Notes: generated by a model not told the origin, from the letters alone. A stretch of 64,000 bases of DNA from Saccharum officinarum (GCA_020631735.1 CM036160.1:114310680-114374679), one strand, 5' to 3'. Shown: positions 47,694 to 59,428, numbered from the stretch's first letter. Numbers and translations are program-made.

Positions 47694-48371
47694 ATGGTCA
47701 ACACTCAACAACGTTATTATCAGGTTAAGTTTAAGCCCTGCACATTACAACAGTTCCTCAGTTTTGATATGTTAAAGGGCAATGACCCAAGTTATTACCA
47801 GCAGATGCACCCAACGAGTGCAACAAGAAGCATGCACGAGCGCCGCAAGAGAACATATAGTCTCAAGCAACGGCTAAAACTCATCACGGAAAGGGGAAAT
47901 AAAGAGCTAGTAGCATCTTCGGCGACAGCTAGTCGACATATGTATGTAACCGCTAGCTCCCATGTGCAACCTGAGCTACAAGCTGTATTCGATTCCCTTC
48001 TGGAAACGAAGAAAGAGGCAGTAAAATTATTTGTATATACTCGTGATTCGGTAGTCCTGAATCAGGATTCAGTACAGTCATCGGTTATCGGGCGTGTGTC
48101 ATGTTGTTCACATTTTTCCCCTCTAGAGACACTACATGCATTGAAGTTTGAGAACACCAATACGATTCTTCTTGTTCTTTTGTTTATGCTAGCTTACCAC
48201 CATGCGCGACCAGAGTTGACTTGTGCTGATAACATTGTATTGTTACAGTGTTACTTAGTACATATATGTATGGTCATTAGTTGGTGTACTCCTATATGCA
48301 TGGCAGCGTTTAGATACTTGTATTGCAAAAAAGCATGTTCTGATGAGCCACAACAAGACGTGCTGAACTAA
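47694..48371 (+). CDS. Unrecognised 225-residue ORF antisense to the hAT leader region
   Basis: Opens at ATG 47694 and stops at 48369-48371. The first half is basic and polar (MHERRKRTYSLKQRLKLI), the second half hydrophobic and cysteine-rich (ILLVLLFMLAYHHARPEL, LVHICMVISWCTPICMAAF). I recognise no domain. It lies inside the hAT element on the strand opposite to the transposase and may be a chance ORF. Confidence 0.15.
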   Translation: MVNTQQRYYQVKFKPCTLQQFLSFDMLKGNDPSYYQQMHPTSATRSMHERRKRTYSLKQRLKLITERGNKELVASSATASRHMYVTASSHVQPELQAVFDSLLETKKEAVKLFVYTRDSVVLNQDSVQSSVIGRVSCCSHFSPLETLHALKFENTNTILLVLLFMLAYHHARPELTCADNIVLLQCYLVHICMVISWCTPICMAAFRYLYCKKACSDEPQQDVLN

Positions 48372-49047
48372 TGCAAATAGTTCTGTTTCAGGAAAATAGA
48401 GATACAAAAAAATATTACTGATCTGGTGTCAATGATATGCAGTCGGTAGCAATGCAAGCAGAGGCAGGACATCAGGTTCTCCTTCCCCCATGTTACTCAG
48501 TGTATTCGGTAGTTCCATCAGCAGGATCTATGAAATTCACTGCATTTTTCACCCCCATGAACCATCTATATTAATCATCGTTCAATTCACATTCCACAGT
48601 ATAACTCAACACAATGGATCTTGCTAACAACAGTTCTTCGCAACAATCTGCAGGGAAGGGCTGGGCATACCTAGTGGGTACTCATCGCCGGCGAAGGGCC
48701 CAACGGCGCCAGGGCATAGGGCAGCCGCGGCAGGGGCCGATGGCGGCAGTGGTGGAGTCGCCCGTGGCGATGGTCGCGGTGGGGGAAGAGCCGCCCATGG
48801 AGGTTGCGACGGCGGCGCGCGCGCTCGTCATCGTGGCGGGGCACGAGTCGCCCGTCAATCTGTGACGGGTTGGAGCGGCGCCGTTGGGCTTCGTGTGTCC
48901 GCTCCCTAGACCCGCTTCCGATAGGTGGGCTGTGGTGCGGGTCGATTCTTGCTCGCGGCACGGTCTGGCCCAACGGGCTGACGGCGTGGCCCGTGCCGTT
49001 TACAATCCTAGGTTCAGTATTCTACTCCTCAGATCGCACCATCAAAT

Positions 49048-49164
49048 TGTTGGAATATATGTGTATTAGGCCCATGAGGCTAGGCCCATGAGGCCCATGT
49101 ATGGTTACCTATATAGCTACCCCTCTAGGGTTAGCCCAAATCAATAGAATCATTTTCCCTAACA
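49048..49164 (+). repeat. 5' LTR of a Copia element (117 bp)
   Basis: Starts TGTTGGAATATATG, ends TTTTCCCTAACA, followed directly by a primer-binding-like site. Contains three AGGCCCATGAGGC-type repeats and TATATAGC. Unusually short for a Copia LTR. The 3' LTR is beyond the window. Confidence 0.85.
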
Positions 49165-49178
49165 TGGTATCAGCAGCC
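49165..49178 (+). promoter_or_regulatory. Primer-binding site of the Copia element
   Basis: TGGTATCAGCAGCC right after the LTR; the first nine bases match the initiator-Met tRNA 3' end complement (TGGTATCAGAGC), the rest differs. Confidence 0.7.
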
Positions 49179-49256
49179 TAGGGTTTGTTTCCTCCCCACC
49201 CATCCCTTCTCAGCCGCCGCCGCCTCTGGTGGCCGCCGCCGGCGGCCACCGGCGCC

Positions 49257-50639
49257 ATGGCTGACACTCCTCCTCCTCCTTCTCTCTACAGTTTTTTCCC
49301 TCCCCTTTCCTCCTCCTCCTGGGCCCAAGTGCTGGCGGCTCCTCCTCCAGGCGCCGGTGCGACCGCGTCTCCAGGTGCGGCCCTGGTAGCCGCCGCACCT
49401 CCTCCTGCCGCAAACCCTTCTCCCGACGGGGCCCCTCCTTCGAGCGTGCCAACCCCTACAGCCGTGGCCCTGGCAGCCGCCGCCCCTCCTCCTCCAGGCC
49501 CGCCAGGCGCGGCCCATCCTCCTCCAGGAGCCAGCGCAAACCCTCCGGTGGTGACCGCGGTGGGGGATGCCGGGGCGGAGGTGCACGCACCTGCTGCTGG
49601 CCCGCTCCTGCAGCCGCCTGGGGTCACCCTTCCCTTGGCCGAAGGGGCTGCTGGCCCTCGTCTGCTGCTGCCGGGAGGCATCCATCCCCTGACCGCGGCC
49701 GCGACAGGGACTGCTGGCCTCCATCCGCAGCCGCCTAGCGCGCTTACCGGCGGCCGAACTGCTCCTCCCCCGCCTCTCCACGGCCCGGGTCTTGACTCCG
49801 CCCTCGCCGTAGCTCTCGTCGCTGCCCGAGCTGCTGCCGCGGAGGGGCAGGCTCATGTGCGCGCTGCTGCCCTCATGTGGGAGCGTGAGCGCGACGCGGC
49901 CGACGCCCTGGCATGCCAGATCGCCGAGGCGGAGCAGCTCCTCGCCTCTCCCGCCTCCCATGACGCTGGGGCTGCCTCCTCCGCCTCCTCGGGACGCCGC
50001 ATGTCCCACACCGCCGTCCTCTGGCACGACCCGACCGACCCGCTCGTGACTCAGCTGCACTACCAGGCCAGGGGGGTCCAGAACATTCGCCTCCTCGTTC
50101 CGATCGTCCTCGAGCCGGAGTCACCCTCCTACGCCCGCTGGAGGGATCTGGTGCTTCTCACTCTCCGCCGCTACGCCCTTGACGACCACGTCCTTATTGA
50201 CGCCTCGGTCGCCGTTCAGACACCGTTCTGGCTCCGTCTCGACAGCATCGTCTTCTCCTGGATCCTGGGGATGATTTCCCTAGACCTCCATGACCTCGTC
50301 CGCAACTCCCCTGATGCGCGCCGAGCGTGGCTTGCCCTTGAGGGACAGTTCCTGGGCAACGCTGAGGCCCGGGCTCTGCGTCTCGACGCGAGTTTCCACA
50401 CTTTCGTCCAGGGCGACCTCTCCATTGGCGAGTTCTGTCATCGGATGAAGGGCATGGCAGACTCTCTTGGCGACCTCGGCTGGCCCGTGGAGGATCGCAT
50501 CTTGGTCCTCAACGTCCTCTGCGGGCTCAGTGACCGCTACGCCCACCTCAGAACATGGATCACTCGTCAGTGGCCCTTCCCCACCTTCCTACAGGTCCGT
50601 GATGACCTTGTCATGGAGGAGCTCACTCATGGCATCTAG
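49257..50639 (+). pseudogene. Copia gag
   Basis: ATG 49257 to TAG 50637-50639, 460 residues. The first 200 residues are Pro/Ala-rich; then the retrotransposon Gag domain (YARWRDLVLLTLRRYALDDHV near residue 290, WLALEGQFLGNAEARALRLD, GEFCHRMKGMADSLGDLGWP, LNVLCGLSDRY). Gag forms the virus-like particle. In working relatives gag runs on in frame into pol; here a TAG in HGI-stop-PGS separates them while the frame stays open on both sides. That could be a mutation (from CAG) or, less likely, a readthrough site. No CCHC knuckle is visible. Confidence 0.75.
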
Positions 50640-51720
50640 CCAGGGTCCGTCACTTTTCCGGGGTCCTCGTCTTCTTCGACGGCTCTGGCTGCTACTTCGC
50701 CACGTCCCTCTGCTCTACCACGTTCGTCTGCTACATCGCCGTCATCTCTCCTGGGTCCCCCTTCCTCCAGGCCGAGCGGGGGTGGGGGGTCGTGGCGGTC
50801 GTCGTCGCCGTGGTGGGGGTCGCGGGGGCGGCCGTGGTGTTACCCAGGCTCTAGCTGGTGGTCAGGCACCAACTGGATCGCAGGGGGGTCACCATGGCCG
50901 TCGTTCCACAACCCGTGGTCAGAGCGCATCTCTATGTGGCCCTACCACGCTCCCGGGGGTGAGCCTCGCCCACCGGTGGCCATGTTCACTAGACCTTCAC
51001 CTGGCGTCTCCACTGCGCCTACATGGGCTACACCCACCCCTGGGGTTGCCGGCTGGGACCAGGCGGCCTTGGCTCGCTCCTTCAGCACCATGGGCCTGAC
51101 TCCTCCTATCGGACCGGAGTGGATCGTTGACTTGGGGGCCACCTACCATACCACCTCTGACCCTGGTATACTCTCGTCTGTCCATTCTCCATCTTCTTCT
51201 CTCCCTTCGTCCATTATGGTCGCAAATGGTTCGTGTCTTCCTGTCACGTCTGTGGGTACCGCCGGTGCTCATGGCTCCTTTTGTCTCCCTAATGTTCTTG
51301 TTGCTCCTTCTATAGTTCACAACCTTCTTTCTATTCGTTGTTTTACAGCTGACAATTCTTGTTCTGTGGAGTTTGACTCTTCTAGTCTTACTGTAAAGGA
51401 TTTGGCTTCCCGGCGTCCTCTGCTCCGATGTGACAGCACCGGACCCCTTTACACTCTTCGCTTCCCGGCGGCTACTTCCTCTACTTCGCCGTCTATTTTG
51501 TCAGCTGCCTTCGCCACCTCTACTTCCTCTACCACTTGGCACCGGCGCCTCGGCCATCCTGGACGTGATGCCCTGATGCAGCTCAGTCGTAGTTCCGGTC
51601 TTCCATGTACTTGGGCTCCTGATGAACATTTGTGTCATGCGTGCCAATTGGGCCGACATGTTCGTCTTCCTTTTCATAGTTCTACTTCACATGCGGCCCG
51701 CATTTTTGATCTTGTACATT
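50640..51720 (+). pseudogene. Copia pol, protease and integrase N-terminal part
   Basis: Same frame as gag after the TAG. Shows the spacer with PWSERISMWPYHAP, the protease region WIVDLGATYHTT, in which the catalytic Asp-Ser/Thr-Gly triad reads Asp-Leu-Gly, and the GAG-pre-integrase zinc region (WHRRLGHPG and CHACQLGRH, the HHCC finger). The frame then runs into the nested element after FDLVH at 51720. Confidence 0.8.
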
Positions 51721-54080
51721 TGTAGGGTCGAGATGGCGGACTAGAGGGGGGGTGAATAGTCCTTTCTAAAAAAACGTGTCGGTAAACCGAAACAAATGCG
51801 GAATTAAAACTATCGGTCTAGCCAAGACTACACCCCTCTATCTAAGTTCACAAGCACCTCATAAAGATCCTAATTATGTAACTAAGGTGCTTTCCTTAGC
51901 AAGAGCTCTCCTAAACAATTCTAGAGCAAGGTCACACAAACCTATGCACTAGTACTTTAGCAAAGCCGGGGAGCTCCTACAATTCTAGTAAGCAAAAGCA
52001 CGAAGCCACCTATGCTCACTAGCAATGCTCAATAGCAAGGCAACTAATGCCAAACTAGAGAGCGCAAATTACTTAGCTACACAAACTAAGCAAAAACACT
52101 AACAAGGTTACACAAACCAAATTAGCCACGCAACGGGAGCTACTTCTATGCTACACAAGCAAGAAGGTAACTAGCTAACTACACAAGCAAACTAGTAACA
52201 AGAGCAACTACACAAGCACAAGTATATGAATATAAATACAAGCTTGTGAATCGAAAGCAAACCACCGAGAAGATGTACACAATGTTGACACGGCGGTTTT
52301 TCACCGAGGTTCACTTGGTTGCCACCAAGCTAGTCCCCGTTGTGGCGATACACCCACTTGATGGATCACGAGCTAATTGACTATCAAGAGTCAAACCCTC
52401 AGCGGGTGCCGCACATCCACTCTCAAGATGGGGATCCTCCAAGCCACGAGCTTCACTAGAGTATCCAATTCGCGAACTCCCGCGGGGAAGGATCAAGAAC
52501 CCCTTACAACACTTGGTGAAGGCTCCAACAATCTCCAATTGCGAGCTCAATCACCTCCGCTGCTCCAAGCCGTCTACCGTGTCGGGAAACACGGAAGAGT
52601 AACAAGAAATCCGCAGCAACTCGAAGATCAAGTGCCTCTAGAATGCAACTCTCAAGCAATGCACTTGAATCTCACTCAATCTCACTCAAGATGTGCAATC
52701 AAGCAAGGAGATGAGTGGAGGGGTTGTTCTCTAGCTCAAAGTATGTCTCTAGGTCTCAGAATGTGCAAGAGTTACCCTCAAAACCCGTCCACCATCTATT
52801 TATAACGAAGGGGTACGCAACTAGCCGTTAGAAGCGACGCAGTTGAAATCGCGAGCACCGGACGCTCCGGTCTGGGTGACCGGACGCGTCCGGTCACTAC
52901 GCGACAGACATGAACAGTGCTCGTCCAACTAGCCGTTACCGTTGACCGGACGCGCTCGACCGAGCCACCGGACGCGCCGGTCCCGTGACCCACCGGACGC
53001 GCCGGTCAGCACCGAGCCGCGCACCGCGAAACAACCACCGGACGCGCCGAAGGACCCACCGGACGCCACAGTGCCCGCGTCCGGTGGGAGTCCAGTAAGC
53101 TCCCGACGCGACCGGACGCGTCCGGTGGTACGTGACCGGACGCGCCCCGCGTCCGGTGCACGAACCCTAGCAGCACCCGCGCCGCGATGAACTGACCGGA
53201 CGCGCCCCGCGTCCGGTGCAGCGTCCGGTGCTGCGTCCGGTGCACGCAGTGACCTCCGTTCGCCTCCGTTTCTTTTCCAACTTTCGGCGCAATAGAAAAT
53301 AGGCGTTTCACTTCTCCAAAAAGCGCCGAATCCCGCCTCGCAAGCTCGGCGGGAGGGAGAGAGGAACCCAAACCCCTCTCTACCGCTCCAACTCCACCGC
53401 CTTCGCAAATGTGCTAACACCACCGAGTGTACACCACCATGTGCATGTGTGTTAGCATTTCACAAACATTTTTCCAAGGCGTTATGTTAGCTCTTTACTA
53501 GAACCTAAATGCATATGCTCAAGACATTGATCTAGTGGCACTTGATTCCCGAGCTAACCGTGATTGCCCCTCTTGATAGTCGGCTATGTATCCTAAACCC
53601 GATCATCAACTTCTCTACACACCTATGACCGGTGAAATAGAAATACCCTAGGTTATACCTTTGCCTTGCGCATTCCACTCCATCTCCTCCGACGTTGATG
53701 CAACACATGCATCAACCCTATCACAAATGATATGATCCACTTCATATCATCATATGACCTTGGTCCATCGATCTTGACCTCACTTGCTCTTCACCGTTGC
53801 GTCGGTCCATCGGCGCCAAGTCTTGCTCAAGCTTCACCGCCTCACGGTCCATCGCTCCAAAGCCTTCGACTTGCCCTTCACACTTGCAACCGGTCCATCG
53901 AGCCAAGCCTCATCTTGATCTTCGCCACCTTGGTCACATGACTCCATGTCATGTCTCATATGCAATGAGCTCCTTCATGACACAATCAACTGTGGACTAA
54001 TTCCCTGTGTATCTCACATAACCATATATTAGTCCACCTAAGTTGTCACTCAATTACCAAAACCAAACAAGGACATTTCA
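51721..54080 (-). repeat. 3' LTR of the gag-only element
   Basis: Plus-strand ends TGTAGGGTCG and ACATTTCA. I found two differences from the other LTR: G at 51752 versus A at 59511, and A at 53682 versus T at 61441. Confidence 0.95.
52857..53244. repeat. CCGGACGCG/CGCGTCCGG array in the 3' LTR
   Basis: About seventeen 8-mers CCGGACGC or its complement GCGTCCGG in about 390 bp, partly as full palindromes (CCGGACGCGTCCGG). Strongly CpG-rich against an AT-rich remainder of the LTR. Repeated at 60616-61003. Confidence 0.9.
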
Positions 54081-54095
54081 ATCTCCCCCTTTTTG
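54081..54095 (-). promoter_or_regulatory. Polypurine tract of the gag-only element
   Basis: Minus strand reads CCAAAAAGGGGGAGAT directly before the 3' LTR start TGAAATG; the primer for plus-strand synthesis. Confidence 0.85.
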
Positions 54096-57000
54096 GTAAT
54101 TGATGACAACTCTACAAAGATATGGAAATTAAGTTCTTTTGGACTTTATGCCACTTATCCAACATTTAAGCTCTATGTTAGGATTTGGATAAGCACCATA
54201 AAATCTGACTTGGTAGTGATAACTCTCCCTACATATGTGCTCAGATGGTTTGGTTTCAAGCTTGCACATATGCATAAATAAGAAATTTGTGGGAGGGTTA
54301 GCACTACTAAGTGATGCTAAGGTGTATAGAATAAACCTTTGTAGTTCGATACCATTTGATAGCTCGATATCATTTGAAAATCACAAGTTTGCCATCATCC
54401 TTAGCATCATGAGTAGCTAGACATCAAAAATACTAGAAACCCCATGAGATCAACATTATAAGCAAGGTTCAAGTTTTTCATGATAAACACAAGTCTAGCT
54501 ATCATCCTATGCATGCTAGTTATCATATCATCATTCAAGTTCTATAACTAGCATACAACACACAAGCATGCATATTAAATACAAAACTTATGCAATGCAA
54601 GCAAACACATGAATATGCACATATCAAATGCAACCAAACAATGTTCATGAGCTTGCTCCCCTTACTTATGTGCTTCTTTTGTCCAAGAATTTTGATCCTT
54701 CTCATTTCTTCATTGTTGCTCCCTCTTTGTCCATCTCCATGTCCAAACTCATCTTCTCATGATATCTTGTTCAATCTCTTCCCAAACCTCTCTCTTGGTG
54801 CATTGACATATCTTTGTTCCAACTTCTCCCCCTTTGTCATCAATTTCCATAAAGGGTGTACATCTCATTGATGCAAAGGCTTGCATTGGGGTAGATGGTT
54901 GAGACTTGAATATTGCGTTGTTGATGGACATCACCGCACATGTTGGAATGACATTACTTGTATGTTGCTCTTGAGATACCACTTAGGATCTTTGACCTTG
55001 ATACCATTAGGTGGGGCTCCTCCCCCTATGTCATAGCATGGGTCATTGACTTGATAATCTTGAGCTCTTGTGTGTGAGGGAACTTTCTTTATTTGATGAT
55101 CACTTAAAGTTGAGGATCACTTGTGGAACCACCGTCTTGTATAAATGATATCATGTGTAGAAATACCACGAATAGGTGTGTGATACCAATTTGAAGAATC
55201 CTCTATCATGGAACCACTTGTAGGATTTGTCAATATGATCTTTTCTTGAACATTTGCTATCTTTATGAGTACCACTTGTAGGATATCACTTGTAGATCAT
55301 GATCTAGACACCACTTGTAAATACCAATTGAAGAAATATTTTGAGTCTAGATACCATTTGAAACACCCTAGATATCTATTTGCATTGTTGTCTTGTGCTT
55401 GTACCCATATCATTGTCATGAGCTTCTAGTATGACTTGAACTAAGTTGATTTGCCTAAGATTCTAAGTCCGGTTTGATCCAATGACAAGCTTCTTCACTC
55501 CTCATACTAAGGGTTATCTTGCCAATGTTGTACTTGTCACTTGTTAGCAATCCAAACTAGATCAAGTACTTGGGTTTACTAGCTCATGAACAAATTCATA
55601 CACATACCACTAGATCATTTAAACAATTCAAGCAATAGTGGTAGGCTATGAATTTAAACATTTCATTTATTATGCATGATCCTAGTAAGCATGTACTATA
55701 TGCACTAATCACATACTAGTACGGGATGAAATGATCATGCACATTGCAATGATACCTTTGTTATGTTGGAGTAGAGGATAGTCACATAGATTCCAATTCA
55801 TTACTCCAATAGCAATGTGAAGTCCAATTTATAAGCTTGGTGAAGACCAATCATTATAGAGAAATCCATTCTTCACCCATATGAAATGAGAACCACTAAT
55901 AATCAAGTGCATTATCTCTTGTTGTGGTTGGCTTGATTTTTCTCTTTGATCAATGCTTGCATGAGAGAAGTACTTATGATACCAATTTTATAACCATGAC
56001 TAGCTCTCTTTTGGGTGTTGCTTGCTTTTCTTGATCAACCCTATTGATTGCTTCAATTAAGCATCTCAAATGTCCCTTGAATTCATCACTTCCATGTTAG
56101 CCTTCCAAGCCGGTGCTCGGTTTACCCACCCATGGGCGGCAAGCCCCCTCAGCAGGGAGAAGTGACCTCTCTCCAAAGAACCATCCTTGACACTTACTTG
56201 AATTGCCTTTGATTGATTGATCTATGGACTTAACTTTATGAGTAACCTTGAATTATTCTTTAAGTCCTTTTTTTTCTACCAAATGATCTCCAATTATTAC
56301 TAGAACTTGAACCTCATCTTCATCTTGAGTTTGATCTTCATTTTCAAATTTGAGTACCAAATTTGTACACTAAGTACATTCCAAAATCAATGCCCTTGTA
56401 CTCATTTCTTGTCATGCTTCTAGATCAATTCAAAACCAAACTTAGGTGCCTCAGACACTTATAAATATGTTTCCAACTTGAGGACCTTTCACTTAAAGTG
56501 ACTCTAGATCAATCCAATAATTGTCACTTTTCTGGCAGATTCTATACCCTTCAAAGAATAATTTATATCTCCCAATGTACAGATCCAAATACCATAAAAT
56601 TTTGGTGGAGATATGACTCACTAAGTCATCTAGCAGCTGTAAAAATTTGAGATTCATTTAACATCTAGATTGCTACCAGATTTCAAATCTTCCACCACTG
56701 CTACATGCTGAAAACTGCTGCACTATAGCTGACAAGATGTACTCCAAAGCCGAAGCATTTCTCATCCAATTATCATGAAATTTATACAGCATCTCATATC
56801 ATAAGTCTAGAGCATGCATACCAAATTTCAAGCCAATCCAATATAATTTAGTCACTCAAACTCAGACTTGATCTCAGCTAGCTCAGATTTTCAATAATGG
56901 ACAGATTTCAATATATTGAGCTATACTTCACCAAATTGAATCAAACTTGAAACTAATTTGTTTGAACACTTTCATAAGACATATATCCATTCAATCCACT

Positions 57001-57406
57001 TACTAAATGTCATCTCATGAATTTATCCAACACAAATCAATCCAAATTTAATTGCTAGACATTTAATCCATTCAATCATCTCATAGCAAGCAACATTGCA
57101 TATATATCCAATTCAATTAACTCATATGCACCCAAGTGAAATGATCAACAAGAGATATACCTTGGTTAGCTCATGATCATCCAATAGCAAGCTTTCAACT
57201 TGAATATTTGCAAGCCATTAAATATATCCAATAAATCACCACAATCTTTAACATTGCACTTGTATGTTGTAGCACTTGGACTTTACTTATTTTGACTTAG
57301 CATTGGGATTGGATATGCACTAAGCTTTAAAACTTGATTCAACATATGATGACCAATATGAATCCAAATGAATCAAGCCTCCAATGCCGATGGTACCTAC
57401 AAACAA
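54096..57406. other. Non-coding internal region of the gag-only element
   Basis: 3.3 kb, AT-rich, no ORF above about 93 codons. Around 55130-55370 the words ACCACTTGTAGGAT and related ACCACTTGTAAATACCAAT recur. This is where pol would lie in a complete element. Confidence 0.7.
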
Positions 57407-59428
57407 TCATCCACTTTTTGATGGTACCCAAACAAGTTTGGGTCCTCTCAAGTTAGGAGCAACATACTTAGGCAAAGCCTTAGTATGGGTAGCGGGATGT
57501 TTTGCAATAGCAACAATAGAGGTACCATTTACATCCTTTCTAAGCACATTAGTATCATCAATTGAAATATACTTAGAAGTGTTACCTAGGGGACATGAAT
57601 GTGCCATGTGTCCCTTTTCCCGGCATGAATAGCATCTTCTCTTTGATTGAGCCTTTTCTTCATTGCTCATGTGATGCTTTTCATTGCCTTGCCTCTCATG
57701 AGTTGCTTGAGCCTTCTTCTCAAGCTTGGTAGGACACCTTGAGGCAAAGTGTCCTATATCTTCACACTTGAAGCACTTGATGTGAGCCAAATTTCTTTTC
57801 TCAATTTGATTCTTGCTCATCATCTTGGTATCTTGGATTTGCATTGGATGCCTTCCTCTTCCACCCCTTCTTGTTTTCTTCTTCTTCAAGTCACCATCAT
57901 CATCCTTGTTGTTGATCTTGACTTGAGATTGGGGTGTGGTTTCTTGCTCAACTTGTGGCTTTGGTTGAGGCTCTTTTTGTTGCTTCACTAGTTTCTTGCT
58001 TGGGCACATTGAGGTGTAATGACCCCATGTATGGCACTTGAAGCACTTGCGTTTGAGCCTTTCTTCTTCTTTCTTCAACTTGAGTATCTCTAAGTTGGGG
58101 CATGTTTGGTGAAGATGACCCACTTCATGGCATCGGTAGCACATGAAATGAGAGAGCTTCTCTCGAGCTAGCTTCATCATCTTCCTTTCCCTTTTCTTTT
58201 CCCCTTTGGTCATATTCTTCTTGCTCTTGTTGAAACCAAGGCCACTCTTGTCACCAAAGTTTCTTTGAGTTTTCAACATATGCTCAAAGGTGACTTTTGA
58301 GTTGTAGCACCTCTCTAACTTGTTGCTCAATTTCTTCACTTCACTTTTGAGCTCATTGTTCTCCTTTAAAATGTTAGTCTCACAAGACATAGAAGTAGAA
58401 CAAGCATATATATGTGAAGAACATGACATATCTAATAAGTCATCATAAGAGGTGGATACATGCTTTCTCCCTACATCACATGGGTTAGTCACATTTTGCA
58501 ATTGATCATTTGATCCATGTGATGAGCTCTCATTAATTTTAATTTTCTTTAATAACATCTTAAAGAGAGAAGCATGTTCTTGTACCAAATTATCATGAGC
58601 AACACTTAGTTCCTCATGAGCCAATTTTAGCTCCTCATGTGAACAAGTAGTAACATAAAGGAAATGCTTTTGTTGTTCACATGTGGTTTTTAGAAATGAG
58701 TTTTCATTTTCCAATTTCATGGTTTTAGTTTTCTCATTTTCTAAAGACATGTTCATGCTAGCAAGTCTACTAACAAGCTCATCATATGAATCAACATGAT
58801 CAATCACATTATCATTTGATACCTTTGTGTCACCTAGTGACATGAAGCAATGTGATGTAGTGGATGGGCTTGTAGTAGCATCATCAAGGCCCGAGCATGA
58901 ACCAACGTTGTCACCATCAAGTGTGCTTGGGGTAGAAACATCACTTGCAACACTTGATGCATCATCACCATTCTTGTCAAGTGAACTTGTGGTAGATCGA
59001 TCATCATCATCACTTGACCATGAGGTGGAGCAATCCTCCACAACCATCGTGTTGTGGTCATGCTCAACATCATCATGTGCAACCTCCTTGGGCTTGACAT
59101 CATCGTCATCATCGGTGATAGCTCCATACTTTTCATTGAGATAGGCCCATATCTCATGAGCGGATTTGAGGTCCATGATCTTACCAAAGATGCTATCATC
59201 CAAAGATCTATACATGATGTTAGTAGCTTGGATGTCAAGATCTAGGCATTTCTCTTGTGCTTGAGTTATATTATCTTCATCCAACACATGAGAAAAGCCT
59301 ACATCTACCATCCACCACATTTGAGGGCAAATAAACTTAAAATTGCATATCATCCAATTTTTCCACCATGCAAAGTGTGTGCCATCAAACATGTGAGGAC
59401 AATCAACATCTAGTCCATATTCCGCCAT
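57407..59428 (-). CDS. Gag protein with four CCHC zinc knuckles
   Basis: Uninterrupted 673-residue ORF, start ATG 59428 about 50 nt after the PBS, stop 57407-57409. N-terminal Copia-type Gag domain (FDGTHFAWWKNWM, AQEKCLDLDIQATNI, SAHEIWAYLNEKYG, residues about 1-105), a Ser/Asp-rich acidic linker (about 106-215), a coiled coil (about 215-400; MSLENEKTKTMKLENEN, KENNELKSEVKKLSNKLE), a basic KGEKKRERKMMK stretch, then CCHC knuckles: CYRCHEVGHLHQTC, CFKCHTWGHYTSMC, CFKCEDIGHFASRC and CYSCREKGHMAHSC, with a basic KKKKTRRGGRGR loop between the second and third. It ends at LVWVPSKSG, where related Gag-Pol proteins continue into protease. Gag assembles particles and the knuckles bind RNA. Four knuckles are more than the usual one or two. 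Confidence 0.93.
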   Translation of the reverse strand: MAEYGLDVDCPHMFDGTHFAWWKNWMICNFKFICPQMWWMVDVGFSHVLDEDNITQAQEKCLDLDIQATNIMYRSLDDSIFGKIMDLKSAHEIWAYLNEKYGAITDDDDDVKPKEVAHDDVEHDHNTMVVEDCSTSWSSDDDDRSTTSSLDKNGDDASSVASDVSTPSTLDGDNVGSCSGLDDATTSPSTTSHCFMSLGDTKVSNDNVIDHVDSYDELVSRLASMNMSLENEKTKTMKLENENSFLKTTCEQQKHFLYVTTCSHEELKLAHEELSVAHDNLVQEHASLFKMLLKKIKINESSSHGSNDQLQNVTNPCDVGRKHVSTSYDDLLDMSCSSHIYACSTSMSCETNILKENNELKSEVKKLSNKLERCYNSKVTFEHMLKTQRNFGDKSGLGFNKSKKNMTKGEKKRERKMMKLAREKLSHFMCYRCHEVGHLHQTCPNLEILKLKKEEERLKRKCFKCHTWGHYTSMCPSKKLVKQQKEPQPKPQVEQETTPQSQVKINNKDDDGDLKKKKTRRGGRGRHPMQIQDTKMMSKNQIEKRNLAHIKCFKCEDIGHFASRCPTKLEKKAQATHERQGNEKHHMSNEEKAQSKRRCYSCREKGHMAHSCPLGNTSKYISIDDTNVLRKDVNGTSIVAIAKHPATHTKALPKYVAPNLRGPKLVWVPSKSG

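Larger units (their letters stand above)
43077..49010 (-). mobile_element. hAT element, 5.9 kb, formerly autonomous
   Basis: Perfect 8-bp target duplication GGTTCAGT at 43069-43076 and 49011-49018. Ends: left TAAACTTGCAAACGGCGCGG, right on the other strand TAGGATTGTAAACGGCACGG, 15 of 20 matching and of the TAGG-TGTAAACGG form common in plant Ac-like hATs. Encloses a BED/hAT transposase gene on the minus strand (44656-47401) now broken. A near-perfect 31-bp direct repeat (TTTCTCGCGGCGGACGC...) sits near the left end at about 43190-43250. Confidence 0.88.

Noticed and set aside
48614..48865. 83-codon plus-strand ORF
   Set aside because: GC-rich leader of the hAT transposase on the other strand; composition-driven.
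49170..50060. 296-codon minus-strand ORF
   Set aside because: Antisense of the Copia gag; Gly/Arg-rich shadow.
52311..52805. ORFs repeated in both LTRs (for example 142 codons at 52377 and 60136)
   Set aside because: Identical because the LTRs are identical; no domain, and they lie in LTR sequence around the predicted transcription start.
52857..53244. Array of short repeats resembling a CRISPR
   Set aside because: Units are 8-14 bp palindromes with irregular spacing inside a plant LTR; no conserved long repeat or cas genes.
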